Source: Hydrogenophaga sp. BPS33
GTDB taxonomy: Bacteria > Pseudomonadota > Gammaproteobacteria > Burkholderiales > Burkholderiaceae_C
Direction of reading: 5' to 3'
DNA length: 64,000 nucleotides
Assembly: GCF_009859475.1 (NCBI RefSeq)
Contig: NZ_CP044549.1
Coordinates: 2,914,001 to 2,978,000, forward strand
Made by a program: the position numbers and the translations under genes
Notes under the pieces: generated by a model
Seen by the model: the letters and a program-made list of their open reading frames with translations, nothing else
The model's database searches: none
Told to the model about the DNA's origin: nothing
Shown: positions 19,350 through 28,201 of the stretch, piece by piece
How the letters are laid out: each line of letters begins with the position of its first letter
Numbering within the stretch: the first letter of the stretch is position 1

Positions 19350-21191
19350 ATGACGTCAGAAAAAAAACCATCCACGGACTGGCTGGAGAACGCACAGCAT
19401 TTCCAGCAGAACCTGGTCCAGCAATGGATGCAGATGGCGCAGGCCTTCCCAGGCGCGGCGGCTTCGGCGGGCGCCCACGACCCGTTCGCGGCCTTCAAGG
19501 CCTTCATGCCACCTTCTGGCGCGGCCAATCCCTTCGGCATGGCCATGCCCACGGGCACCGCGGCATTCCCCGGCTTGCCCGCTCTGGGTGAGCTGTTCAG
19601 CAAGGCCACCCATGGCCAGGCGGTCCGCTTCGATCCGGCCCAGTTGCTGGAGATCCAGAACCACTACCTCAAGGAATTCACCGGCCTGTGGAACCAGGGC
19701 CCCCACGTGAAGCCGCCGGGCGACCGCCGCTTCGCCGCCGAAGCCTGGAGCACCAATCCCATGGCGGCCTTCACCGCCGCGGCCTACCTGCTCAACGCGC
19801 GCACCCTCATGTCCATGGCCGACGCGGTGCAGGGCGACGCCAAGACCCGCTCGCGCGTGCGCTTTGCGGTGCAGCAGTGGATCGACGCCAGCGCGCCGAG
19901 CAACTTCCTCGTCTTCAACGCCGAGGCGCAGAAGAAGGCCATCGACACGCAGGGCGAGAGCATCGCCAAGGGCATGGCCAACCTGCTGCACGACATGAAG
20001 CAGGGCCATGTCTCCATGACGGACGAGAGCGTGTTCGAGGTCGGCAGGAACGTGGCCACCACCGAAGGCGCGGTGGTGTTCGAGAACGAACTGTTCCAGC
20101 TCATCGAATACAAGCCGCTCACGGCCAAGGTGTACGAGCGGCCCTTCCTGCTCGTGCCGCCGTGCATCAACAAGTTCTACATCCTCGATCTGCAGCCGGA
20201 GAACTCGCTGATCCGCTACTGTGTGGAACAGGGACACCGCACGTTTGTGGTGAGTTGGCGCAATCCGGACGAGTCGCTGTCGCACAAGACCTGGGACGAC
20301 TACATCGAAGACGCGGTCATCAAGGCCATTGGGGTCACGCAGGACATCGCCGGCGCCGAGAACATCAACGCCCTGGGTTTCTGCGTGGGCGGCACCATGC
20401 TGGGCACGGCGCTGGCGGTGCTGGCCGCGCGCGGCGAGGAGCCGGTGCACAGCGCGACCCTGCTCACCACGTTTCTCGACTTCACCGACACCGGCATTCT
20501 CGACGTGTTCATCGACGAGAACTTCGTGCAATACCGCGAGATGCAGTTCGCCGACGGCGGCCTCATGCCCGGGCGCGATCTCGCCGCCACCTTCAGCTTC
20601 CTGCGCCCGAACGACCTGGTGTGGAACTACGTGGTGGGCAACTACCTCAAGGGCGAAACCCCGCCGCCGTTCGACCTGCTGTACTGGAACTCCGATACCA
20701 CCAACCTGCCGGGCCCGTACTACGCCTGGTACCTGCGCCAGATGTACCTGGAGAACAACCTGGTCCAACCCGGGAAGGTCACGGTGTGCGGCGAGAAAAT
20801 CGATTTCCGTCAGGTCAAGCTGCCGGTCTACATCTACGGCTCGCGCGAAGACCACATCGTGCCGATCGGCGGCTCCTACGCCAGCACGCAGATCTTCCCG
20901 GGCAAGAAGCGTTTCGTGATGGGGGCCTCGGGCCACATCGCGGGGGTGATCAATCCCGCGTCGAAGAACAAGCGCAGCCACTGGATCGGCCCGGCGGGCA
21001 AGTTTCCCGCCGATGTGAACGACTGGGTCAGCAGCGCCACCGAGCACCCCGGCAGCTGGTGGACCGACTGGTCCGCCTGGCTCAAGCCCCTGGCTGGCAA
21101 GCAAATTGCTGCGCCGAAAGCGTATGGCAAAGCGAAGAAGTACAGCGCCATCGAGCCCGCGCCTGGGCGCTATGTCAAAGCCAAGGCTTGA
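19350..21191 (+). CDS. phaC: Class I poly(3-hydroxyalkanoate) synthase
   Basis: A 613-residue class I PHA synthase, which polymerises (R)-3-hydroxyacyl-CoA into storage polyester at granules. The lipase-like box reads GFCVGGTMLG with the nucleophile C345. The downstream catalytic Asp and His regions are present (YIYGSREDHIVP, GASGHIAGVINP). The N-terminal part has the usual variable helical domain plus the WSTNPMAAF block. GGGAGAAGCGC lies before the ATG. It heads a phaC-phaA-phaB operon with gaps of 31 and 83 bases. Confidence 0.95.
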   Translation: MTSEKKPSTDWLENAQHFQQNLVQQWMQMAQAFPGAAASAGAHDPFAAFKAFMPPSGAANPFGMAMPTGTAAFPGLPALGELFSKATHGQAVRFDPAQLLEIQNHYLKEFTGLWNQGPHVKPPGDRRFAAEAWSTNPMAAFTAAAYLLNARTLMSMADAVQGDAKTRSRVRFAVQQWIDASAPSNFLVFNAEAQKKAIDTQGESIAKGMANLLHDMKQGHVSMTDESVFEVGRNVATTEGAVVFENELFQLIEYKPLTAKVYERPFLLVPPCINKFYILDLQPENSLIRYCVEQGHRTFVVSWRNPDESLSHKTWDDYIEDAVIKAIGVTQDIAGAENINALGFCVGGTMLGTALAVLAARGEEPVHSATLLTTFLDFTDTGILDVFIDENFVQYREMQFADGGLMPGRDLAATFSFLRPNDLVWNYVVGNYLKGETPPPFDLLYWNSDTTNLPGPYYAWYLRQMYLENNLVQPGKVTVCGEKIDFRQVKLPVYIYGSREDHIVPIGGSYASTQIFPGKKRFVMGASGHIAGVINPASKNKRSHWIGPAGKFPADVNDWVSSATEHPGSWWTDWSAWLKPLAGKQIAAPKAYGKAKKYSAIEPAPGRYVKAKA

Positions 21192-21222
21192 AACCTTTTT
21201 TATTGAACCCGCAGGAGACCCC

Positions 21223-22401
21223 ATGGAAGACATCGTCATCGTTTCAGCCGCCCGCACCGCCGTGGGCAAGTTCGGCGGCTCGCTGGCCAAGACGCCGGCC
21301 ACCGAACTGGGCAGCATCGTCATCAAGGCTCTGCTGGAGCGCACGGGCCTGCCGGCCGACGCGATCGGTGAAGTGATCATGGGCCAGGTGCTGGCCGCGG
21401 GCGTGGGCCAGAACCCGGCCCGCCAGGCCATGATGAAAGCCGGCGTGGCCAAGGAAACGCCGGCGCTCACCATCAACGCCGTCTGCGGCTCCGGCCTCAA
21501 GGCTGTCATGCTCGCCGCGCAGGCCGTGGCCTGGGGCGACAGCGAGATCGTGATCGCCGGTGGCCAGGAGAACATGAGCGCCTCGCCGCACGTGCTCAAC
21601 GGCAGCCGCGACGGCCAGCGCATGGGCGACTGGAAGATGACCGACACCATGATCGTCGACGGCCTGTGGGACGTCTACAACCAGTACCACATGGGCATCA
21701 CCGCCGAGAACGTGGCCAAGGAACACGGCATCAGCCGCGACGCGCAAGACGCGCTGGCGCTGGGCAGCCAGCAGAAGGCCAGTGCCGCGCAGGATGCCGG
21801 CAAGTTCAAGGACGAGATCGTCGGCGTGAGCATTCCGCAACGCAAGGGCGACCCGGTGGTGTTCGACGCCGACGAGTTCATCAACAAGAAGACCAGCGCC
21901 GAAGCCCTGGCGGGCCTGCGTCCGGCGTTCGACAAGGCCGGCTCGGTCACGGCGGGCAATGCCTCCGGCATCAACGACGGCGCGGCCGCGGTGATGGTGA
22001 TGACGGCCAAGAAGGCGGCCGCGCTCGGCCTCAAGCCGCTGGCGCGCATTGCCGCTTTCGGCACCAGCGGCCTGGACCCGGCCACCATGGGCATGGGCCC
22101 GGTGCCGGCGTCGAAGAAGGCGCTGGCGCGCGCCGGCTGGAAGACCAGCGACGTGGACCTGTTCGAACTCAACGAAGCCTTCGCCGCGCAAGCCTGCGCG
22201 GTGAACAAGGCGCTGGACATCGACCCCGCGCGGGTGAATGTCAACGGCGGCGCGATCGCCATTGGCCACCCGATTGGCGCCTCCGGCTGCCGCGTGCTGG
22301 TGACGCTGCTGCATGAAATGCAGCGCCGCGACGCCAAAAAGGGTCTGGCCGCGTTGTGCATTGGCGGCGGCATGGGGGTTTCCCTCGCGGTCGAGCGCTG
22401 A
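21223..22401 (+). CDS. phaA: Acetyl-CoA acetyltransferase (beta-ketothiolase)
   Basis: A 392-residue biosynthetic thiolase that condenses two acetyl-CoA to acetoacetyl-CoA. The acyl-carrying cysteine is C88 in NAVCGSGLKAV. The other active-site parts are NVNGGAIAIGHPIGASG and LCIGGGMG. Length and the MEDIVIVSAARTAVGKFGG start are standard. GCAGGAGACCCC precedes the ATG. It is the second gene of the phaCAB operon and supplies PhaB. Confidence 0.95.
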   Translation: MEDIVIVSAARTAVGKFGGSLAKTPATELGSIVIKALLERTGLPADAIGEVIMGQVLAAGVGQNPARQAMMKAGVAKETPALTINAVCGSGLKAVMLAAQAVAWGDSEIVIAGGQENMSASPHVLNGSRDGQRMGDWKMTDTMIVDGLWDVYNQYHMGITAENVAKEHGISRDAQDALALGSQQKASAAQDAGKFKDEIVGVSIPQRKGDPVVFDADEFINKKTSAEALAGLRPAFDKAGSVTAGNASGINDGAAAVMVMTAKKAAALGLKPLARIAAFGTSGLDPATMGMGPVPASKKALARAGWKTSDVDLFELNEAFAAQACAVNKALDIDPARVNVNGGAIAIGHPIGASGCRVLVTLLHEMQRRDAKKGLAALCIGGGMGVSLAVER

Positions 22402-22484
22402 ATTCACGGTTAAATCGCATCGGATTGCCGGAGGGGAGGGCCTTCCGGCTCCCACATCGCCTAGAAGGCAACAGGAGCAAATGA

Positions 22485-23222
22485 ATGAGCAAAAAAGTCG
22501 CATACGTCACCGGCGGGATGGGGGGCATCGGCACGGCGATCTGCCAGCGGCTGCACAAGGAGGGGTTCACCGTCATTGCAGGCTGTGGCCCCACGCGCGA
22601 CTTCAAGAAATGGCTGGACGAGCAGAAGGCGCTGGGCTATGAGTTCCACGCCTCGGTCGGCAATGTCGGCGACTGGGACTCCACTGTCGAAGCCTTCAGC
22701 AAGACCAAGGCCGAGCACGGCACCATCGACGTGCTGGTGAACAACGCCGGCATCACCCGCGATCGCATGTTCCTGAAGATGTCGCGCGAAGACTGGGACG
22801 CGGTGATCGAGACCAACCTCAACTCCATGTTCAACGTGACCAAGCAGGTCGTGGCCGACATGGTGGAAAAGGGCTGGGGCCGCATCATCAACATCAGTTC
22901 TGTCAACGGTGAGAAGGGCCAGGCCGGCCAGACCAACTACTCGGCCGCCAAGGCCGGCATGCACGGCTTCTCGATGGCGCTGGCGCAGGAACTGGCCACC
23001 AAGGGCGTGACGGTGAACACCGTGAGCCCGGGCTACATCGGCACCGACATGGTCAAGGCGATCCGCCCTGACGTGCTGGACAAGATCGTGGCCACGGTGC
23101 CGGTCAAGCGCCTGGGCGAGCCGAGCGAGATCGCATCCATCATTGCCTGGCTGGCGAGCGAGGAGGGCGGCTACGCCACTGGGGCGGACTTCTCGGTCAA
23201 CGGTGGTTTGCACATGGGGTGA
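22485..23222 (+). CDS. phaB: Acetoacetyl-CoA reductase
   Basis: A 245-residue short-chain dehydrogenase that reduces acetoacetyl-CoA to (R)-3-hydroxybutyryl-CoA with NADPH. The glycine motif is VTGGMGGIG, NNAG is present, and the catalytic Y-x3-K is in NYSAAKAG. The C-terminus ends in GADFSVNGGLHMG, as in family members. AACAGGAGCAA lies before the ATG. It ends the pha operon and is followed by a palindromic repeat and a terminator. Confidence 0.95.
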   Translation: MSKKVAYVTGGMGGIGTAICQRLHKEGFTVIAGCGPTRDFKKWLDEQKALGYEFHASVGNVGDWDSTVEAFSKTKAEHGTIDVLVNNAGITRDRMFLKMSREDWDAVIETNLNSMFNVTKQVVADMVEKGWGRIINISSVNGEKGQAGQTNYSAAKAGMHGFSMALAQELATKGVTVNTVSPGYIGTDMVKAIRPDVLDKIVATVPVKRLGEPSEIASIIAWLASEEGGYATGADFSVNGGLHMG

Positions 23223-23229
23223 ATGAGAG

Positions 23230-23324
23230 CCCCCCCGCGCCGCCTGCGGCGTCACCCCCCAGGGGGCAGCACTGCCGGCCGGCGAAGCCGGACCGGCGTC
23301 GCCTCTGGATGGGGCGCTGGCGCC
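23230..23324. repeat. GC-rich palindromic intergenic repeat (copy 2)
   Basis: Directly after phaB lie nested palindromes: GCGCCGCCTGCGGCG, CCCCCCAGGGGG, GCCGGCCGGCGAAGCCGG and GGCGCTGGCGCC. The order (C-rich run, GC hairpin, C/G run, GGCCGGCG-AGCCG block, CTC-GATG/CTGGATG) parallels copy 1 at 16231. This is a family-type 3' untranslated element. Confidence 0.6.
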
Positions 23325-23335
23325 ACTCGCATGAG

Positions 23336-23360
23336 AACCCGCTTCGGCGGGTTTTTTGTT
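23336..23360 (+). terminator. Rho-independent terminator of phaCAB
   Basis: The stem AACCCGC (23336-23342), loop TTCG and GCGGGTT (23347-23353) are followed by a T-rich tract. It ends the pha transcript after the palindromic repeat. Confidence 0.9.
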
Positions 23361-23458
23361 TTGTGCAGGTCTCTCGGATGCGGGAGGCTTGTGCGCAGAA
23401 GTGCTGGTGTAAATTCGACCGCTCCCCACCACCTCTCGCGACCAGGAGTTTTCGGCCG

Positions 23459-25177
23459 ATGCCGCACAGTGTTTCATTGATCAACACCATTGCAGCGGGC
23501 CTGGGTCTGGCGCTGGTCCTTGGCTTTCTGGCGGCCAAGGTGCGCCTGCCCGCGTTGGTGGGGTATCTGCTGGCGGGCGTGATCATCGGCCCGTTCACGC
23601 CCGGCTTTGTGGCCGACGCGGAGATCGCCGCGCAACTGGCCGAGATCGGCGTGATGCTGCTGATGTTCGGCGTGGGGCTGCACTTCTCGCTGGAAGACCT
23701 GCTGTCGGTGCGCAAGATCGCCTTGCCAGGCGCCGTGGTGCAGATGGCGGTGGCCACGCTCATGGGCATGGCCATGGCCATGTGGTGGTGGGACTGGACG
23801 CTGGGCAGTGCGCTGGTGTTCGGTGTGTCGCTGTCGGTGGCCAGCACCGTGGTGCTGTTGCGCGCGCTGGAGAGCCTGGGCATTCTGGATTCGTTCACCG
23901 GCCGCATCGCGGTGGGCTGGCTGGTGGTGGAAGACCTGGCCATGGTGCTGGTGCTCGTGCTGCTGCCGCCGCTGGCGGGTTTCCTGGGTGGCAAGGGGTC
24001 CGATAGCGACCTGGTCTCGATCTGGCGCACGCTGGGTTTCACGCTGCTGCAGGTGGGTGGCTTTGTGGCGCTGATGCTGGTGGTGGGGCGGCGTGTCTTT
24101 CCCTGGTTGCTCTGGCAGGTCACGCGCACCGGTTCGCGCGAACTGTTCACGTTGTGCGTGGTGGCGGCGGCGGTGAGCATCGCGTTTGCCTCGGCCGCGC
24201 TGTTCGGGGTGTCGTTTGCACTCGGTGCCTTCTTCGCCGGCATGGTGTTGCGCGAGTCCGAGTTCAGTCACCGCGCCGCCGAAGAGTCGCTGCCCCTGCG
24301 CGACGCGTTCGCTGTGCTGTTCTTCGTGTCGGTGGGCATGCTGTTCAACCCCATCGTGCTGATCGAGCGGCCGCTGCAGGTGCTGGGCGTGGTGCTGATC
24401 ATCGTCGTGGGCAAGTCGGTGGCGGCGGCGGCGCTGGTGGTGGCGCTGCGCTATCCGCTCAACACCGCGCTGACCGTGTCGGCCAGCCTGGCGCAGATCG
24501 GCGAGTTCTCGTTCATCCTGGTGGGCCTGGGTGCGGCGCTCGGCCTGCTGCCGCCCGAAGGCCAGAGCCTGGTGCTGGCCGGCGCGCTCATCTCCATTGC
24601 CACCAACCCGCTGTGGTTCAAGGCCATCAACCCCTTGCAGGAATGGCTGCGCAAGAATTCGGAGTTCGCCCGCAGACTGGAGCAGCGCGACGATCCGCTG
24701 GCCGAGCTGCCCACGACCACGCACGAAAAGTTTCTCTCGCGCCAGGTGGTGCTGGTGGGCTATGGGCGGGTGGGACGGCGCATTGCCGCCGCGCTGGAGG
24801 CGCAGCACCTGCCCTACGTGGTGGCCGAGGAGAACCGCGACATCGTGGAGCGCTTGCGCGAACAGGGCGTTGCCGCCGTATTCGGTGATGCGGCCGATCC
24901 GGCCGTGCTGATCCAGGCCCACATCGCGCGCGCTGGCATGCTGGTGATCGCCACGCCCGACACGCTCAACGTGCGCCAGATGATCGCCACCGCGCGCACG
25001 CTCAACCCCGAGATCCTCACCGTGGTGCGCACGCACAGCGAGGAGGAGGCCACCTTGCTGGAAAAGGAGGTGGCCGGCAAGGTGTTCCTGGGCGAGGAGG
25101 AACTGGCGCAGTCGATGACGCACTACGTGCTCGAACACTCGCAAGTGGCCAGCGCCGCTCGCCGCTCGGTCGCCTGA
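23459..25177 (+). CDS. CPA2 monovalent cation:proton antiporter with TrkA-N domain (YbaL/KefB-like)
   Basis: A 572-residue inner-membrane antiporter. The first 390 residues have about 12 membrane helices of the Na_H_Exchanger fold, starting LINTIAAGLGLALVLGF. Residues from about 420 form a cytoplasmic Rossmann RCK/TrkA-N domain (VVLVGYGRVGRRIAAALEAQ, VFGDAADPAVL) that should gate potassium or proton flux by nucleotide binding. AGGAG lies 11 bases before the ATG at 23459. It is monocistronic, behind the pha terminator. Confidence 0.92.
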   Translation: MPHSVSLINTIAAGLGLALVLGFLAAKVRLPALVGYLLAGVIIGPFTPGFVADAEIAAQLAEIGVMLLMFGVGLHFSLEDLLSVRKIALPGAVVQMAVATLMGMAMAMWWWDWTLGSALVFGVSLSVASTVVLLRALESLGILDSFTGRIAVGWLVVEDLAMVLVLVLLPPLAGFLGGKGSDSDLVSIWRTLGFTLLQVGGFVALMLVVGRRVFPWLLWQVTRTGSRELFTLCVVAAAVSIAFASAALFGVSFALGAFFAGMVLRESEFSHRAAEESLPLRDAFAVLFFVSVGMLFNPIVLIERPLQVLGVVLIIVVGKSVAAAALVVALRYPLNTALTVSASLAQIGEFSFILVGLGAALGLLPPEGQSLVLAGALISIATNPLWFKAINPLQEWLRKNSEFARRLEQRDDPLAELPTTTHEKFLSRQVVLVGYGRVGRRIAAALEAQHLPYVVAEENRDIVERLREQGVAAVFGDAADPAVLIQAHIARAGMLVIATPDTLNVRQMIATARTLNPEILTVVRTHSEEEATLLEKEVAGKVFLGEEELAQSMTHYVLEHSQVASAARRSVA

Positions 25178-25289
25178 AGGCGACCGGGCAGGTCCTGGCA
25201 ACAGGCTCCTACGCGCCTGCGGGCGCTTGTCCGACACGCGCCCCGCTTCAGTGGTCCCATGATCGCCTCAACATTCAAGGAGGCGCATC

Positions 25290-26354
25290 ATGGCTTTGAC
25301 CCCGTCCCCCGTCATCGACGATCTCGTCCCCGTGGCGGCAACCCCTCACGCGGTTTCCTGGCCCGCCATCTTTGCCGGGGCTGCGGGGGCTGCGGCGCTC
25401 TCGCTGATCTTGTTGGTGCTGGGAACCGGTCTGGGTCTTTCTTCCGTATCGCCCTGGGTGCAACAGGGCGTGAGCGCCACGACTTTTGGCGTGAGCACCA
25501 TCGTCTGGATCTGCTTCACGCAAATCGTCGCCTCGGGCATGGGCGGTTACCTCGCGGGGCGGCTGCGCACGCGTTGGGTCGACACGCAGGTCGACGAGAT
25601 CTACTTTCGCGACACGGCGCACGGCTTTCTCGCCTGGGCGGTGGCATCGCTGGCGACCGCGGCGTTGTTGACCTCGGTCATCGCTTCCATCGTGGGCGGC
25701 GGCGCGCAGGCCGGCGCCACGGTGGCGGCCGCAGGCATGTCGGCTGCGGGCAGCGTGACGTCACAGGCCGCAGACAAACAGGATGACCGCTCCCAAGATC
25801 TGGGCTACTTCGTCCACGGGCTGTTTCGGGAGGTGACGTCGCCGAATGCCACCCCAGGAGCCGCCTCAACACCCGCCGCCGCAGTGGCTCCATCGGCGCC
25901 AAGTCCCTCGGGTGCCGCACCGTCCGAGGGCGCCGCATCCTCCTCGCTGCCGGCCACCCAGGTGCAACCGTTGCCCTCTCCGTTGCCTGCCAGCGCCGCC
26001 ACGCCGCTGCCGGCCGCCCCGTCGGCCGAGCCCCCCATTGGCGAGGCGACCGGCATCTTTCTCAACGCACTCAAGGATGGCTCGCTGCCCGCGGACGACG
26101 TTTCCTATCTGGGCCAGAGGGTCGCCGAGCACACGGGCCTGAATGCGGCCGACGCACAAAAACGCGTGACCGACGCCTTTGCCCGTGTGCAGATCGCGAC
26201 GCGCGAAGCCGAAACCACAGCGCGCGCTGCGGCCGATGAAGCGCGCGCTGCCTCGGCCAAGGGTGCGTTGTGGCTCTTCCTGTCGCTGTTGTTCGGCGCC
26301 TTCTTTGCGAGCCTGGCTGCGACCTTCGGTGGGCGCCAGCGCGACGCCTTCTAA
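25290..26354 (+). CDS. Membrane protein with Ala/Pro-rich linker, function unknown
   Basis: A 354-residue protein without a recognised name. Three hydrophobic helices in the first 150 residues (around 22-45, 63-88, 112-140) are followed by a long Ala/Pro/Ser-rich low-complexity linker (about 165-250). A soluble helical block (LNALKDGSLPADDVSYLGQRVA) comes next, and then a final membrane helix with a GGRQRDAF tail. Both ends appear membrane-anchored around a periplasmic or cytoplasmic linker. It is followed 27 bases later by a micro-protein gene with its own ribosome site, probably in one operon. Confidence 0.75.
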   Translation: MALTPSPVIDDLVPVAATPHAVSWPAIFAGAAGAAALSLILLVLGTGLGLSSVSPWVQQGVSATTFGVSTIVWICFTQIVASGMGGYLAGRLRTRWVDTQVDEIYFRDTAHGFLAWAVASLATAALLTSVIASIVGGGAQAGATVAAAGMSAAGSVTSQAADKQDDRSQDLGYFVHGLFREVTSPNATPGAASTPAAAVAPSAPSPSGAAPSEGAASSSLPATQVQPLPSPLPASAATPLPAAPSAEPPIGEATGIFLNALKDGSLPADDVSYLGQRVAEHTGLNAADAQKRVTDAFARVQIATREAETTARAAADEARAASAKGALWLFLSLLFGAFFASLAATFGGRQRDAF

Positions 26355-26381
26355 CACCCCTCCCACGTTCAGGAGACCACC

Positions 26382-26453
26382 ATGCGTTCCTTGCTCTTGT
26401 TCTTTCTCGGCGTGCCGATCCCCTTCATCATCCTGATCGCCCTGCTGTTCTGA
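26382..26453 (+). CDS. 23-residue hydrophobic micro-protein
   Basis: This short open frame follows a clear AGGAG ribosome site at 26371. It encodes a single hydrophobic segment that begins MRSLLLFFLGVPIPF and continues ILIALLF. Very similar one-helix peptides of about this size occur in many proteobacteria, by recall, and are usually missed by gene finders. It could be a small inner-membrane regulator of the upstream membrane protein; that role is a guess. Confidence 0.6.
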   Translation: MRSLLLFFLGVPIPFIILIALLF

Positions 26454-26462
26454 CGGCGCACG

Positions 26463-26681
26463 TCACACCGCCTTCGCGGTGGGCAGAGAAACCGGTGGTG
26501 TGCCCTGTTTGAACATCTTGGCCAACTGGTGGCGAAGTTCGGGAGAATCCTGGTGGCCGTGCACCGCCACAGCGTGCTGCACGGCCACCTCCAGAAGCTC
26601 CTTGGGCGTGTCCGCGCTGATCGCAACGCTGCAATGCGAGTCGCTGGGGAATTCGCGGCAATCGATGTATTGGCGCGTCAT
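26463..26681 (-). CDS. DUF1059 family small protein
   Basis: A 72-residue protein with the DUF1059 pattern: MTRQYIDCREFPSDSHCSVA, then LLEVAVQHAVAVHGHQDSPE, and a C-terminal LAKMFKQGTPPV. The family is unstudied; members are small, soluble, and often found near stress genes. AAAGGACACACC before the ATG decided this start. It converges with the micro-protein gene and is divergent from the LuxR gene. Confidence 0.8.
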   Translation of the reverse strand: MTRQYIDCREFPSDSHCSVAISADTPKELLEVAVQHAVAVHGHQDSPELRHQLAKMFKQGTPPVSLPTAKAV

Positions 26682-26808
26682 GGTGTGTCCTTTCGTGTCG
26701 TTCAGAGATGGCCTTCGCGCCCATGGCGTTGCTGCAGGTGAGTGCCTATACTGAGCAGGCTGCCGGCGCACGAAACGGTATGGTCCGACCAGCCGTGACC
26801 AGGCGCCA

Positions 26809-26826
26809 ATACGCAGCAATGCGTAT
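26809..26826. promoter_or_regulatory. Inverted repeat upstream of the LuxR gene
   Basis: Perfect six-base arms ATACGC (26809-26814) and GCGTAT (26821-26826), six bases apart, lie 24 bases before the LuxR start in the 168-base divergent gap with the DUF1059 gene. The position fits an autoregulatory operator. No experiment or motif search backs this. Confidence 0.4.
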
Positions 26827-26849
26827 GCCCCCTCCAGACAGGTCGCGCG

Positions 26850-27464
26850 ATGAACCATCTCACTCGCCATGACTACGCCGCCGCCTTGCGGCTGCTGGGG
26901 CGCATCGAGTCGCAGGCCGACGATGTCGAGGCATTCGCACGCGCCGCGGTGCTGGCACTGAACGGCTATGTGGCTTGCGAACGCACGACGCTGTCGGTCA
27001 GCATCGTGCAAACCCGCCACCGCCAGAGGGTGGGTGTGCGGCTGGGCGAGGATGAGCACGCCATGGTCGTGCCGCTGTGCGTGGATGGAAACTCCCTCGT
27101 GAGCCTGGTTCTGAGCCGCAGCAAGCAGGACTTTGCGCAGCGCGATCGCGAGCGGCTCGAACTGCTGCGGCCCCACCTGGCCTTCCTGTACGGCCACGCC
27201 TGTCGTGCCGCTGCGCGCGCGTCGGCAGGCGCTTCGGCAATGCCGCAGGCACCGCTGCTGCCCGAACCCGCGCTCAGCGCACTCACGCTGCGCGAGCGCG
27301 ACGTGCTGCAGTGGCTGGCCTGTGGCAAGACCGATGCAGACATTGCCGCGCTGCTGTCCATCAGCCCGCGCACCGTGCACAAGCACCTGGAGCACATCTA
27401 CGTGAAGCTCGGGGTGGAGACGCGCACCGCAGCGGTGATGCGAGTCATGGCGCCGCGTCCATAG
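26850..27464 (+). CDS. LuxR family transcriptional regulator
   Basis: A 204-residue regulator. The C-terminal LuxR/NarL helix-turn-helix is clear (LTLRERDVLQWLACGKTDAD, IAALLSISPRTVHKHLEHIY, VKLGVETRTAAV). The N-terminal 130 residues look like a degenerate GAF-type sensory domain with no phospho-acceptor receiver motif, so it is not a classical response regulator. It stands next to the DUF1059 and micro-protein genes and just before the dusA insertion. Its ligand is unknown. Confidence 0.85.
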   Translation: MNHLTRHDYAAALRLLGRIESQADDVEAFARAAVLALNGYVACERTTLSVSIVQTRHRQRVGVRLGEDEHAMVVPLCVDGNSLVSLVLSRSKQDFAQRDRERLELLRPHLAFLYGHACRAAARASAGASAMPQAPLLPEPALSALTLRERDVLQWLACGKTDADIAALLSISPRTVHKHLEHIYVKLGVETRTAAVMRVMAPRP

Positions 27465-27584
27465 AGCGGGTATACGGCTTCACTCCGCCCGAAGTCTCCC
27501 TACGAGCGGAGGGCGTCCGGACTCGGCGAAAATAGCGGGCTTGTTTGCTGGGCTTGAGCCCTCGGGCGCAGGAAGCCCTTATCG

Positions 27585-27722
27585 ATGAACCCACACGAAG
27601 ACCCACAGCCCGCGATAGCTTATTCGCCCTGGCGGCTTTCCGTCGCTCCGATGATGGATCGTTGCGAAAAGTCAACGCCTGTGCGGGTTCCTGCAGGGTC
27701 GTGTGCTATCTGTGTGCATTGA
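27585..27722 (+). pseudogene. dusA: Stranded 5' end of the original dusA
   Basis: The frame begins MNPHEDPQPAIAYSPWRLSV and runs to APMMD, exactly the DusA N-terminus, then diverges into island sequence and stops after 45 codons. The same WRLSVAPMMD segment recurs 10 kb to the right in the intact dusA. This is the native start codon, with its upstream native promoter region, cut from the rest of the gene by integration. The 377-base gap 27465-27841 otherwise holds the old dusA leader (inverted repeat CTCCGC/GCGGAG around 27484-27512) and island-end repeats. Confidence 0.85.
27630..27659. repeat. attL-side core repeat within dusA
   Basis: This 30-base sequence starts TGGCGGCTTTCCGTCGC and ends CCGATGATGGAT. 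It matches 37646-37675 in direct orientation except for one base (T here, G there, at position 18). It encodes part of the conserved DusA N-terminus (WRLSVAPMMD), which is the known integration site of dusA-specific integrases. Confidence 0.85.
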
Positions 27723-27841
27723 CAGGAGGAAGCAGATTGAGCGTCGCCGCTTCAGGTGGCTAAAGTCTTAAGCCAGCCGACGACTTAGCGCAGGGCCGCC
27801 ACTTGAACGGCACATAAATGCCGCTGCGGCGGATCCTCTGC

Positions 27842-28201
27842 TTATTTGATCAGCTTGCGCACGGCCGTAGAGCGCGGTGCATTTGGCAGTCGTCCATTCT
27901 TCGGCGAGAACCATTTACGAGTGTCATCGTCAAGTGACTTCTTTGCCTCAGCTAGAAAATCAGGATTCTCAAAGAGCGCTTGCAACTCAGCCACCATGCG
28001 CATCATGTTGGTGGTGGGCATGACGATCGTCGCAACAGGGCGGGGGTAGTCAGAGTCGTCGTCCTCTATCACTCCTAGCGTGATTTTGACGTTGTATGGG
28101 CCAGCCTGGATTCCGGCCGGCTGGTCAGCGTAGATCGATTGAATGCCGTCCATGGAGAACGGCGTCTGGCCGTCGTGGGCTTTCGTTTTCTTGGTAGCCA
28201 T
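27842..28201 (-). CDS. DUF3467-like small protein, third gene of the toxin cassette
   Basis: A 119-residue protein. The block SIYADQPAGIQAGPYNVKIT, then PVATIVMPTTNMMRMVAELQ, resembles DUF3467 proteins (YAN..GPYDV.L.FG...P..IVM). The C-terminus is basic. The ATG at 28201 follows GGAGTGATATTG, which decided the start. It begins inside the 3' end of the XRE gene (77-base overlap) and is the last gene before the left end of the element. DUF3467 has no settled function. Confidence 0.6.
   Translation of the reverse strand: MATKKTKAHDGQTPFSMDGIQSIYADQPAGIQAGPYNVKITLGVIEDDDSDYPRPVATIVMPTTNMMRMVAELQALFENPDFLAEAKKSLDDDTRKWFSPKNGRLPNAPRSTAVRKLIK

Noticed and set aside
19356..21650. 764-codon minus-strand frame opposite phaC and phaA
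   Set aside because: Opposite-strand shadow; composition is not protein-like and it crosses the phaC/phaA boundary.
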